Origin: Symbiodinium natans
Lineage: Eukaryota > Sar > Dinophyceae > Suessiales > Symbiodiniaceae
Direction: 5' to 3'
DNA length: 64,000 nt
Assembly (NCBI GenBank): GCA_905221605.1
Contig: CAJNDS010002278.1
Coordinates: 146,333 to 210,332, forward strand
Made by a program: the position numbers and the translations under genes. The notes under the pieces are model-generated. The model did no database searches and had not been told where the DNA came from. It worked only from the letters and a program-made list of their open reading frames with translations. This document shows, piece by piece, positions 10,041 to 19,047 of the stretch (position 1 is the first letter of the stretch; each line of letters opens with the position of its first letter).

Positions 10041-12177
10041 AAGACTACATTGGCCCGGTTGGCTTCTTCACTGCGCAGGCAGAGATGCAGGCCCGTGTCT
10101 GGTATCCATGGCATGGGAGCCCAGCGAGCATGTTGGCCGCTCCACTCAGTGACAAAGCTAGCAGCAGTGGGACGCCACGACGCGCCAGCGGGCAGCGAGA
10201 CCAGCTGCTGAGGGCGGTCAGGTCTCCAGAGGGTTACCTGGTCTCGCTGGGTCAGAAGGAAGGGCAATTGCCAAACAGCCTGGTGTCTTGCTTGCTCTGC
10301 CGTAAGAAAGATGGGCATGGGCCCCGGGACCCGAGCCGACGCGGGTGGGCGCGCAATGATCATATCTCCGTGCCGCAGCTTAGGGACATTGCCACCTGTC
10401 GGAGTAACACCGCTACCATATGGTGCGAGATATTCCTGATCCTCCCCTAGAGAGCGAGGGATCAGCCTCCAAGGCGTATCCCGAAGCAGTAACCTAGCCT
10501 GGACGGTGCCACCAGCCGAGACTGCAACACAAACCAGTGGCTTAGGAGGACAGGGCACAAGATGTAAGGCTCCCATGCTGACCGCAGGCCAGACTGGGGC
10601 ATGACAAGCTCCCCAGTCAAGGAGATCATACTGCATGGTGGAGAAGACGTGCACGTCAGACATGTGCGTGTGAGGGCGGAAGGGCGTGGCAGGTCCTTGG
10701 ATAGGGCACAGGGCCTGGACCCAGGGAAAGCTCGCCAGACCCACTGTACTCCCAACGCTGCACAAGGAGGGATTAGTGGGGTAGTTCGACTGCCCTACCG
10801 CAAGAACTCGCGGTTCCAGGCGACTCCTAGAGCTGGCGGGCCTGCGCGATCTAGACCGGCTAGTAACTCTGGGGCATGCTGATGTGCTAGAGCTAGAGCT
10901 CACTTCAAACTCCGCTTCCATAGAGAGGGCAGTAGGTGCATTAATCCACGCGAGCAGAAGGAAGAGCCCACTCAGTCGGCGCCTAATCCCTAGTCCCAAT
11001 GGGAGGAGGAAGCGAAACGGGGCAACCCTGGGCGCGGTGCTACGGGTCCTGGAGGGTAGTGGCTTATGCGCTCTGCCAGGACGGATGACATCGGCATCAC
11101 GCAGGTCTACCTGCAGCGTCGCCTCCGAGTGGCACAGCACGTCAGGGTGTCCTGCCAGGGTCCAAGGCCCGTCAGGGACTTGACGCCTGAAGACATGGGT
11201 GATGTATCCCACATCCGCCGTGGCGGGAGCAACCAAGCATTCGGTGTGCCCTTCGCCTCGAACAAGAATGTGCACTTGATGTGGCAGGTGACATGCGGCT
11301 ACCATGTGTATTTGATGGCCCCAAGCCCACGGTGACGGTATCCATCGGCCTTGGATGCCGGTGGAGAGGAAAACATCAAAAGCACCTAGGTGTGGCAACC
11401 ACTCCGCTCCGGCCGGAACCGTGAGGACCTGAGGCTGGCGCCCTGGGCTCCAGAGAGTGCATTCCCAAGAGGGCATAACATGCAGAAAGCGCTGCCATAG
11501 CGCGCAGTGACGTAAGGCGGGGACAGAATGTATGTATACAACACCTCCACGGCGGCCAGTTCGGATGTGCCCAAGGGGGGAAGCATAGAAAACATCCCCC
11601 GATCGCAATGACAGGGTCGGGGACATACGTTCTGCGCTGTCTGTCGGCGCGGTTTGGTCCAGAGTAGGCTCGATGGCCACGGGGGGGTAGAGCTGACCGA
11701 AAGCACCCGGGGTGCGTGCCGCGATCGCATCCGCATACCAATCGAGCCGTGCCCGGCGTGGCAGGAGCAAACAAATCTGCCATGTCTCGGAGACAATCAG
11801 GGCACACACAGACCCGGCATGAGGTGGTGCCACTACCAGCTCCAAGACACTGCCGGAGGGGTTCGGCCAGATCGGAAGAACAGTCCGTGCCCATTGCGGC
11901 TCATCCTTGAGGAGCAACCTCACCAGCCAGCCCCATTCGCAGGTGCTACTGACCTCGTGGACATCCCCCGCGTCAGCGAAGGGGGTGCGAAGCCGGAGGC
12001 GAAGGGCGTTGCTCATGGACAGCGACCGTAGGGTACGCTGGTGGTAGTCCTCATGCCACGGGAAGGCACCAGCCAACGGAACCTCCTGGGCCCGCGTGTC
12101 CCCTGGTTGTTGTACCATGGCGGTGCCTGCCCATATAAACCCGAGCGCTAATACGCGGCCGGGCATGCCTCAGCTAC
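9115..12177. other. Inverted segment inside the retroelement
   Basis: All protein-like sequence here reads on the minus strand, while both sides read on the plus strand. The ends carry a 7-bp inverted repeat, GTAGCTG at 9,115-9,121 and CAGCTAC at 12,171-12,177. Rejoining at it fuses the minus-strand RNase H start to the plus-strand RNase H end in the same frame. It could be a biological inversion or a misassembly. Confidence 0.75.
9884..12166 (-). CDS. Retroelement ORF2, inverted middle part
   Basis: ATG at 12,166 starts a signal-peptide-like N-terminus (MPGRVLALGFIWAGTAM). The 760-codon frame carries LRSGD (about 11.6 kb), a hydrophobic segment (LSGLFLLLAWINAPTAL) and LRHGD (10,378 down to 10,364). 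Near 10.04 kb the protein-like reading passes by a -1 shift to the frame holding RNase H. The function is unknown. The repeated LRxGD boxes show it is the same protein type as the plus-strand parts. Confidence 0.6.
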   Translation of the reverse strand: MPGRVLALGFIWAGTAMVQQPGDTRAQEVPLAGAFPWHEDYHQRTLRSLSMSNALRLRLRTPFADAGDVHEVSSTCEWGWLVRLLLKDEPQWARTVLPIWPNPSGSVLELVVAPPHAGSVCALIVSETWQICLLLPRRARLDWYADAIAARTPGAFGQLYPPVAIEPTLDQTAPTDSAERMSPTLSLRSGDVFYASPLGHIRTGRRGGVVYIHSVPALRHCALWQRFLHVMPSWECTLWSPGRQPQVLTVPAGAEWLPHLGAFDVFLSTGIQGRWIPSPWAWGHQIHMVAACHLPHQVHILVRGEGHTECLVAPATADVGYITHVFRRQVPDGPWTLAGHPDVLCHSEATLQVDLRDADVIRPGRAHKPLPSRTRSTAPRVAPFRFLLPLGLGIRRRLSGLFLLLAWINAPTALSMEAEFEVSSSSSTSACPRVTSRSRSRRPASSRSRLEPRVLAVGQSNYPTNPSLCSVGSTVGLASFPWVQALCPIQGPATPFRPHTHMSDVHVFSTMQYDLLDWGACHAPVWPAVSMGALHLVPCPPKPLVCVAVSAGGTVQARLLLRDTPWRLIPRSLGEDQEYLAPYGSGVTPTGGNVPKLRHGDMIIARPPASARVPGPMPIFLTAEQARHQAVWQLPFLLTQRDQVTLWRPDRPQQLVSLPAGASWRPTAASFVTEWSGQHARWAPMPWIPDTGLHLCLRSEEANRANVVLWNGSPHRHPPMSFAVPPTWIPLMSFCGTVMCLRPVSRRAVLFLSGPSGHCF

Positions 12178-12835
12178 GGCTGAATGGGCTAAGGATGCTC
12201 GTCGAGCATGGCAAGCTCTGCAAACACGCATAGCTACTCGGTTCGCACATGTCCCGGGTCATGCTGGCTTTGTTGTCAACGAGCTGGTTGATGCCCTGGC
12301 TGGCTTAGCAGCTAAGCATGGTAACCTAGGTGTTGAGCGCCATGTGCCGGCACCTCATTATTCGGCGCTCTGGGCAGAGGCAGCAGATGACCTCTGGTTG
12401 GTGCCATACGGGCGAGTTGTCGAGGGCACGAGCGTCCTCCTCCAGTGGGACGTGCCCTTGCCGGAGGCAGCCACCGCCTCGCACCCCGTGGAAGCAGATG
12501 ACACTGATGAGGTGCCTCACACGCCCAAGCCTGCCCACCTCGCTTTTCGGGCGGTTCAGGCTAACATTCAGTCCATTAAAGATACGGTGCCACATTTCTT
12601 TAATCGTACTGGCTCAGGACAACGCCGGGCCTACCTCCACAAACAACTGCGGGACTTGCAAGTGCACCTTGTTACGTTGCAGGAGTGCAGATCCAGACAA
12701 GGTCGCTGGGTCTCTGGCGACTTCCTGACGTGGCGCTCTGGCGCCGACAGGCCGGGACGGTATGGGTGTGAAATCTGGTTGCGCTCCGACTGGGTCCCAC
12801 ACTCTGACTCCTTGGATGCATGGCCCCCATGCTGA
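12152..12835 (+). pseudogene. RNase H C-terminal half fused to AP-endonuclease start
   Basis: It opens with ATAEWAKDARRAWQALQTR and VPGHAG, then NELVDALAG, the RNase H C-terminal signature; the last catalytic Asp is at 12,290-12,292. A linker is followed by an endonuclease/exonuclease/phosphatase fold: VQANIQSI with the metal-site Asn (12,563-12,565), then LVTLQECRS with the catalytic Glu. The frame stops at 12,835, in the middle of the domain. No start codon is needed, since this is the continuation of the inverted RNase H. Confidence 0.75.
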
Positions 12836-13727
12836 CAGACCGGGCACAGAGATCTCTGCGTTCTGGGGGGCCTTGGGGACGCATCTTAGCCACCTTCCCT
12901 CTGATGCTACCCTCCTGCTGGGTGTTGATGCCAACGCTGATTTCGCAGCCTCCGATGTCGACGATGTCCTCGTAGGTCGCAGGGTCACTTTGCAGGCCCC
13001 CCGACTTGGGGACGACAAGTTAGCTCAGCTGAGCAGACAGGCTAGGTTGGTGGCCCCGGCCACCTTCACTGATATTCATCATGGCCATGATTGGACCTGG
13101 CAACATGCCAGTGGCCTCAGCAAACGCCTCGACCACTGGCTGGTGTCCGAAGCACAGTGCAGGGTCTCGTACACAGCGCCCCTCCCGGAATTCGACATTC
13201 TGCTGGGCAGACGTGACCATATGCCCGTGCTTGCTGTGGGAGAGTTGACACTCGTCGGAAGACCGCAGCGTAGCAAAGGTGCTCGCCGATGCACGCCGCA
13301 GGAATGCGCCGGATTTGCGGCCCGTCTCTGGGACAACGTAGGGCACTGGAGGTCCCTATGGGCGCTCACCCCTGCGCAGCAAGTCCAGCAGCTGTCGCAA
13401 GCATACCAGCGGTTCCAGGACAGCCTTCCCCGTAGACCAAGGGCCAAGCCGTCGCAGCCTTACCTTAGCGACGAAGCCTGGCGCCATCTCTGCCAACTCA
13501 AGCAGGTACGGCGCGAAAAGGCTCTCGAGGTGGCAAGAGCCAGGAGAGCATGGCTGGGCCGATGTTTCCGTGCCTGGCGACAGCGCCGAGGCGGCGACCG
13601 CCGTATCGATGTGTGGCGACGGGTTGCACTGCTCTCAGGTCAGGAGAATCGCCTGAGATACCGCCTGCACAGACTAGGCCGGAGAGACAAGCTTGCACAC
13701 ATGCAGTCACTTCTATCTGCTGCCTGA
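12762..13727 (+). pseudogene. AP-type endonuclease C-terminal part and linker
   Basis: This is the same domain in the +1 frame. LLLGVDANAD (about 12,915-12,944) corresponds to the GDFN box, RLDHWLVSE to the late Asp and RRDHMPVLA (about 13.21 kb) to the SDH box. Between SDSLDAW and HADRPGTE about 25 residues normal for the fold seem absent, so a small deletion probably accompanies the frame change near 12.82 kb. An arginine-rich helical linker follows and stops at 13,727. Confidence 0.7.
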
Positions 13728-16590
13728 GGTTGCCCCTACTCTCTTGCAGGTAGAACAGCTGTGTCGGAAGCAAAAGCCGATCAAGGCGCCAGGTCCAGAC
13801 GGCATCCGCAATGGCCTCTGGGCGTCCCAACCAGCTATGGCGGGGCGTTGGACGTGGCAACTGCACCTCAAACTCGCCCTGACAGGCCGTGAGCCCAGTG
13901 ATTTCAAGCATGCGATTGCTTGCGCCCTGTACAAAAAGGGACCTGCGGCCTTGCCTGCTAACTATCGGTCTATAGTGCTCTTGAATGGGGTAGCGAAGGT
14001 CTGGCACAGTCATCTGAGAAGCACCATAGGCCGCAAGGTTGTCAACGCATATCAGCCGCTTCAACTCGGCGGCCGACCCGGTATGCATGTTGGCTATGCG
14101 CTAGCAGCCTGTCGTGCCGCTGCCGGCCTCACAGCCCAGGCCGGTAGGTCACACATCGCACTGTTTGTGGATGTGCAGGCAGCGTTCTATGAGGTTGACC
14201 GCGATCTCCTCTTTGGGGAGCCCTCTGGTGCGGTGCGAGCAGCTGCTGTTTTGCCCTGGGTGCAGGGCCTCTTGGACCGGGGAGCCTTGCAAGCTCTAGG
14301 CCTCGACGAGGCTGAAACTGCCATGCTTCAAGACTGTGTACGAGGCTCCAGCTGGCTCCTGCAAGGAGACAGACTCCCTGTCCTTGCTGCCCGCGGTAGC
14401 CGCCCTGGTGATGGACTCGCTGATGTGCTGTTCGGTGCTGTGATGACCTGTCTCATCGCTAAAGTCAACCAAGAACTTGCACTGGCAGGAATAGCGCATC
14501 ACTCCGTTGCAACCGCTTGCGCTGATGAACAGGCTGAGCCGTGTGCGATAGCGTGGGCCGATGACCTTGTCCTTCTGGCTGATGTCGATCATGCAGGCGA
14601 TGTCCCTGAGGCTGTAATGCGCATGGGCCACGTTGTCCTTCAGATCTTCCGGGCCTTCCGCTTGCGAGTCAACACCGGCCCTGGAAAGACTGAGTTCCTC
14701 ATCGACCCCCGCGGAGCCGGAGCCGATGGTGTGAGGGGTGACATGCTGCAAGGCACGGCCAGTGTCCTCATCCTTGATGAACATGTCCGCATCGCCTCCG
14801 AGTACAAATACTTGGGAGTGCCTCAGTTACCGCGCGACAATGGGCGGCGAGACATCGAGAATGCAGTTAGCCGAGGCCGTGCAGCGGAGCACGCTGCTGG
14901 CTCTTTACTCACTCGGTCCCGCCTGCCATGGCTAGTCCGCGAGGGGTGGGTATCAGGCCGAATTCTCCCGGCAGCGTATGCTACTCTAGCCACCTCGCTC
15001 GCGCCAGGGCCACGTAGTCTCAAGCCCTTGGAGGGGTTGTTAGACCGCATTCGCAGGAAGTTGTGGCAGTCCTGGCAGGAGGGGCATCACGCTGCAAACT
15101 GCGCCCTTGAGGTTCTCATGCCACTGCAGTCTCCGCGGGAGGCCCTCCTGGTAGCACGCTGCAGACTTCTCATCCAGCTCTGTTGCCATGCGCCCCCGCG
15201 GGTATGGGACCTGTTCGAAGCTGCCTACTATCGTGACGCGGCATGGCCACAGAGTCTTCTAGCTTCAGCTCGGGTTGTCTGGGCAGCAGCTGGCCTCCCG
15301 GGGGATGTAGCCTCTGCACTGCGACGTCAGGTCCAAGCTAATGCCGCCTCCCTGCTGCGCACGTGTCGGCGCTTAAGCCGTTTTGGCACGCTTCTGCGGG
15401 CATGTCATGACCACTGGCGGCAAGCGACCCCATGGTCTTCTCCGGCGGCCGCTCGGACGCCAGTCCCGGCACGGATGTCCTTCCAGTGTCGAGTTTGCTG
15501 GCACCAAAGCAATACCAAGCACGCCCTGGCGGTACACATGCATAGATCCCACGGCGTTGTCTCGACCAGCATGCAGTACATCGTTGACACCACCTGCAGG
15601 TGGTGTCTCAAAGACTTCCACTCGACCACCCGCCTCCGGTACCACATTGAACACACTCCGGCATGCAGATTTGGACTCCAGCACGTTGTTGGGCCCATAT
15701 ACCAGGCAGGCGCAGCCACAAAAAGGAAGGGTGCTCTGGGGCATCTGCGTGTTCCTCCTCTGCAGACACAAGGCCCCAGACTGCCTACCCCAGTTGAGCG
15801 GCGAGCGGCTGAACAGGGCACCTACGCCACCGCAGACGACCTGAGGCAGGAACAGGAAGCATGGGAATCGGCCGAGCGCCAGCAACAGGTTCACGGCCAG
15901 GCTGGGCAAGCTGCCACAGACTTGCAGCCACAGGCGGCCCCCGCCCATGTTTTCCCCCTGCCGATTCAGGACCCCGCCGCCCAGGGGCCCAACGAGGGCG
16001 CTCGAGTCGTCACCGGAGAACGTCCAGTTAGGTGGTCTACCTGGAGAATCTTAGTGGATGATGTTTCTGCGCCGTCCCCTCTGTGGTCTGGATTGGAAAG
16101 GGATTGCTTGTGGCAAGTTGGGCTGGACTGGTTTCCGTACTGGCACATTTGGGCGTGCTGTGCGCACGCTGCTTGGCACACTCGCGCCTTCTGGGATGCC
16201 AGCCGCAACCTGCGCATTGAGGCTATGGGACCACGGCCTGACCCCATCTCCGAGAAGATACGCAGCCACCATAAGCGCGACGAGTGTACCGCGGTCCGGC
16301 AGGCCTACCTGCGTCACACCAACTCCCTGATGCGCCTGTCAGAGAGCATCGGTGATAAGGGCGCCATATGGTGGTTTGGCGACCTTACCCAGGCCGTTCG
16401 CACCGTCATGAATGCCGTGGCCCCGGGTCTGTGGCTCTTCGCCGTCACTGTGGCGGGAAGGAATTGTGTGCTGGTGTCTAGACGGCAGGATGCCGCCCTG
16501 TCCTTTAAGGATGCTGTGGCGGCCGGCCTCCCGGCGAATACCGCTGGTCGAGTGCAGCTTGCCGCCTTACACCATTGCGCTCCGCGCTGA
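13693..16590 (+). CDS. LINE reverse transcriptase with C2H2 zinc fingers
   Basis: Non-LTR reverse transcriptase blocks are in order: KAPGPDGI (13,783-13,806), NYRSIVLLN, FVDVQAAF with the first catalytic Asp (14,164-14,187), a GSRPGDGLADVLF block and AWADDLVLL with the catalytic Asp pair (14,551-14,577). A thumb region follows. Two fingers then sit at about 15,480-15,665: CRVCWHQSNTKHALAVHMH and a CRWC...H...C finger. The last 300 residues end at a stop at 16,590 and have no match I know. The true start lies upstream; the linker normally present between endonuclease and RT looks shortened near 13.73 kb. Confidence 0.85.
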   Translation: MHTCSHFYLLPEVAPTLLQVEQLCRKQKPIKAPGPDGIRNGLWASQPAMAGRWTWQLHLKLALTGREPSDFKHAIACALYKKGPAALPANYRSIVLLNGVAKVWHSHLRSTIGRKVVNAYQPLQLGGRPGMHVGYALAACRAAAGLTAQAGRSHIALFVDVQAAFYEVDRDLLFGEPSGAVRAAAVLPWVQGLLDRGALQALGLDEAETAMLQDCVRGSSWLLQGDRLPVLAARGSRPGDGLADVLFGAVMTCLIAKVNQELALAGIAHHSVATACADEQAEPCAIAWADDLVLLADVDHAGDVPEAVMRMGHVVLQIFRAFRLRVNTGPGKTEFLIDPRGAGADGVRGDMLQGTASVLILDEHVRIASEYKYLGVPQLPRDNGRRDIENAVSRGRAAEHAAGSLLTRSRLPWLVREGWVSGRILPAAYATLATSLAPGPRSLKPLEGLLDRIRRKLWQSWQEGHHAANCALEVLMPLQSPREALLVARCRLLIQLCCHAPPRVWDLFEAAYYRDAAWPQSLLASARVVWAAAGLPGDVASALRRQVQANAASLLRTCRRLSRFGTLLRACHDHWRQATPWSSPAAARTPVPARMSFQCRVCWHQSNTKHALAVHMHRSHGVVSTSMQYIVDTTCRWCLKDFHSTTRLRYHIEHTPACRFGLQHVVGPIYQAGAATKRKGALGHLRVPPLQTQGPRLPTPVERRAAEQGTYATADDLRQEQEAWESAERQQQVHGQAGQAATDLQPQAAPAHVFPLPIQDPAAQGPNEGARVVTGERPVRWSTWRILVDDVSAPSPLWSGLERDCLWQVGLDWFPYWHIWACCAHAAWHTRAFWDASRNLRIEAMGPRPDPISEKIRSHHKRDECTAVRQAYLRHTNSLMRLSESIGDKGAIWWFGDLTQAVRTVMNAVAPGLWLFAVTVAGRNCVLVSRRQDAALSFKDAVAAGLPANTAGRVQLAALHHCAPR

Positions 16591-16702
16591 ATAGTCTGTC
16601 TTGATCTCATGTCTCACTTTGTTTTGGGCTGCGCCACCACAGCGGTGCGCTTTTGGCCCGCACGCGTTTGTCCTCGACCCCAGTGCCGTGGAAGGAAAGG
16701 AA
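16591..16702 (+). other. Retroelement 3' untranslated end
   Basis: After the stop comes a GC-rich imperfect hairpin (GCGCCACC...GCGGTGCGC, about 16,631-16,650). A short purine tail ending GGAAAGGAA then abuts the 3' target-site duplication. There is no poly(A). LINE reverse transcriptases often recognise such 3' stems. Confidence 0.55.
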
Positions 16703-16714
16703 GGTCTAGAGGGT
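16703..16714 (+). repeat. Right target-site duplication
   Basis: GGTCTAGAGGGT, identical to 706-717. It is followed by TTATAGGG repeats that continue the array broken by the insertion. Confidence 0.8.
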
Positions 16715-17350
16715 TTATAGGGTAGTTTAGGGTTTATAGGGTTTATAGGGTAGTTTAGGGTTTATAGGGTTTATAGGGTTTATAGGGTTTGTAGGGTTTA
16801 TAGGGTTTCTGGGGTTTGTAGGGTTTATAGGGTTTATCGGGCTTATAGGGTTTGTAGGGTTTTTTGGGGTTTATGGGTTTATTGGGTTTTTTGGGTTTGT
16901 AGGGTTTAGAGATTATGGGGTTTGTAGGGTTTTTTGTTGTAAGGCTTGTAGGGTTTGTAGGCTTTACAGTGTCTAGGGTTTTTTCGGTTTACAGGGTTCA
17001 TCGGGTTCATAGAGTTTATAGGGTTTGGGTTCATCAAGAATTGCTGGCCACCCTCTGGAAGCCTTCCCCCCCTCCTCCCCACTTCTCCCCGAAACCTTTG
17101 ACCCAAACAGAGGTTCAGAATTGCGTTTGTCGTTTTTTTTGTGAACTCTAATTATATAACTGTTGATCGACCTGAACAGAGGCACTAAGATCGACCTAAA
17201 CAGAGATTCAGAATTCCGGTTAATGGCTTTTGTTTACCCCCTAAACCCGAACCTCGCAACCCGAAACCCCACCTGCTCTGTGTAGGTAGGGTTTCGGGTT
17301 TAGGGTTTAGGATTTCGGGTTTAGGGTTTAGGGTTTAAAGTTTAGGGTTG
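16715..17350 (+). repeat. Degenerate TTTATAGGG / TTTGTAGGG tract
   Basis: To about 17,030 the sequence is a drifting array of 8-9 bp units (TTTATAGGG, TTTGTAGGG, TTTTTTGGGG). Then comes about 250 bp of mixed sequence with a repeated GATCGACCTAAACAGAG-like element (near 17,165 and 17,190), and TTTAGGG/TTTCGGG repeats from 17,286. No gene is supported. Confidence 0.7.
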
Positions 17351-17370
17351 AGGGACACACCCAATCTCAG

Positions 17371-17475
17371 ATTTCTGGAGGTTCCGATCGTGCTGTACAT
17401 CCTGCTCTGGCTGCACGATCACCTGGCTGCGCCGCGTTCTCTCATCAAGAAGCTCAAGCTGTTGTCGAGGAGCTA
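17371..17475 (+). CDS. Candidate exon, frame ambiguous
   Basis: A GC-rich island after CCAATCTCAG. All three plus frames are nearly open; the most protein-like reads LEVPIVLYILLWLHDHLAAP (membrane-helix-like). The downstream side runs into CCCTAAA repeats. The donor is not clear. Confidence 0.35.
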
Positions 17476-17654
17476 AACCCTGAACCCTGAACCCTAAACC
17501 CTAAACTCTAAACCCTAAACCCTAAACCCTAAACCCTAAACCCAACAGGGTTTGGGGATTAGGGTTTAGAGTCCAAATGCCCTGGGAATAATTGAACTCA
17601 AGGGAGTAAGACTCGTACCCCTAAGGTAGTACCCCGAAAGGATGCCCGTCGTAT

Positions 17655-17795
17655 GCTCCTAATATCTGCTATTTGCTTAAGAACCCCCCCCCCCCCCCCC
17701 AACAAAAACATTCTTCCTTATAAGGGTAATATAGGAGCTATGATTTTTTTTTTGTTTGGGGGGGGGGGGGTTCTGAAGCAAATGGTAGATATGGC
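17655..17795. mobile_element. TIR element, family J
   Basis: Terminal inverted repeats ATCTGCTATTTGCTTAAGAA and the complement of TTCTGAAGCAAATGGTAGAT flank a C-run on one side and a G-run on the other. A second copy lies at 39,658-39,772. It has no coding capacity; it is a MITE-like or introner-like element. Confidence 0.65.
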
Positions 17796-18392
17796 CCTTA
17801 TTCTCAGCCCTGTCCTCGTCATAAGGTTCGGGGGCTTGGTGTTGTCACTTCCCCCTCGATCCAGAGCCGAAGCATAATCCCCACGCAAAGCCCTAAGCTT
17901 CATAAGTCCTCGACACCTAGCCTGGCTTGTGCTTTGGGATGTTTTTTTAATTGTTCCTTCTTTCCTTGTAAGGGAAACTATTTCATATATATTTTTTAAA
18001 GGGTTTAAAGCACAACTCAGAAACTGGTTGGGGGTTTCCGAATTAGGGGTGCGTGCCTTGTTAGGGTCCTCATCAAAAGCGCATCCTACTGTTCGGGGGT
18101 CTACATCACGGGTCCCGATTTTCGTCAACACCCCATTGGGTTCATGTCTTATGGTTTGGGGTTCTGAAGGACGCCGTCGTTCAGCAGCAATGCCGCCCGA
18201 CCGGAATTCGGATTTCGTTAGTGTGAGGCCGTTGTTTTTCGACTTTCGGGAGCACGATTCAGGCCTTACACGGCATCCAACACTCCTGTTGTTTGTGGTT
18301 TAGGAGTTAGGATTCAATGCTTGAATCGGCGCTATCAAACCACAAGCGACTAGGGAGAAACTAGGACTCCTGGCAGCACGACTGCTTCCCCC
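17796..18392. other. Unassigned stretch
   Basis: It has mixed composition and open frames on both strands, without convincing splice sites. A tract near 17,930-18,005 (CTTTCCTTGTAAGGGAA) resembles 55,790-55,850 and may be another small repeat family. Confidence 0.4.
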
Positions 18393-18456
18393 CTAAACCC
18401 TAAACCCTAAACCCTAAACCCTAAACCCTAAACCCTAAACCCTAAACCCTAAACCC
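18393..18456 (-). repeat. CCCTAAA array
   Basis: Nine units leading to candidate exon 18,491-18,567, on whose other side a TTTAGGG array begins (18,568). This is a clean example of the inverted flanking pattern. Confidence 0.95.
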
Positions 18457-18490
18457 CTGTTTTTGGGGGTAGTCCGGTTCCTTGATGCAG

Positions 18491-18567
18491 CCCAGTCAGC
18501 ACACAAACTTGCCCCGTCTCATGTCTCATATTTCGCTGTGAAGCTAAGACATCCTGAAGCTCCGGAG
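18491..18567 (+). CDS. Candidate exon
   Basis: After CTTGATGCAG the island reads QSAHKLAPSHVSYFAVKLRH in the frame with two leading bases. The donor could be GTGAAG at 18,538, or a GAGTTTAGGG junction at 18,565 (dinoflagellates also use GA donors). The function is unknown. Confidence 0.5.
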
Positions 18568-18858
18568 TTTAGGGTTTAGGGTTTAGGGTTTAGGGTTTAG
18601 GGTTTAGGGTTTAGGGTTTAGGGTTTAGGGTGGCGGACCGATGCCCTAAGCTCTAAACTCCTTCTACCCCTTACTCAGCGCATCCCAGAAGTCTGCAAGC
18701 CCTAAAGCCTGCGGTTTCAGGCTGCTGGTTTAGGGTTTAGGGCTAGGGTTTGGGGTTTAGGGTTTGGGGTTTGGAGTTTAGGGTTTAGGGTTTGGGGTTT
18801 GGGGTTTAGGGCTCAGGGCTCAGGGCTTAGGGTTTAGGGTTTAGGGTTTACCCTACAG

Positions 18859-18985
18859 AATGCCCAAATCGAGAGCCCGAAACCCGCACGAAGTCCTAGG
18901 CCATGAGCCCAAAGTATCAAGCCTCGCCAGAAGGCGACACAGGATTGCCAGGAGTTGCGGCTTTCGGGGTCACCGTTCAGAAGCT
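18859..18985 (+). CDS. Candidate exon, two possible frames
   Basis: The intron side ends TTTACCCTACAG, a telomere-derived acceptor. One open frame is basic (MPKSRARNPHEVLGHEPK); another, from 18,900, reads SPKYQASPEGDTGLPGVAAF. Both run into a TTTTAGGGG repeat. Confidence 0.4.
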
Positions 18986-19047
18986 TTTAGGGGTTCAGGG
19001 TTTAGGGTTGAGGGTTTAGGGTTCAGGGTTCAGGGTTTAGGGTTTAG

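Larger units (their letters stand above)
718..16702 (+). mobile_element. About 16-kb dinoflagellate non-LTR retrotransposon
   Basis: The element is bounded by a 12-bp direct repeat and lies in a telomere-like intron array. Its order is a spliced-leader-like 5' end, ORF1, a very long ORF2 of unknown function with hydrophobic segments, RNase H, AP-type endonuclease, reverse transcriptase, two C2H2 fingers, a short 3' hairpin region and a GGAAAGGAA tail. It has no LTRs. Several frame changes, two probable internal deletions and an inversion of about 3 kb show it is a dead copy. Having RNase H upstream of the endonuclease is unusual; LINEs of the I type carry it after the reverse transcriptase. 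Confidence 0.85.

Noticed and set aside
17718-18303. Genes on either strand at 17.7-18.3 kb
   Set aside because: Overlapping frames on both strands, repeat content, no splice sites or recognisable motif.
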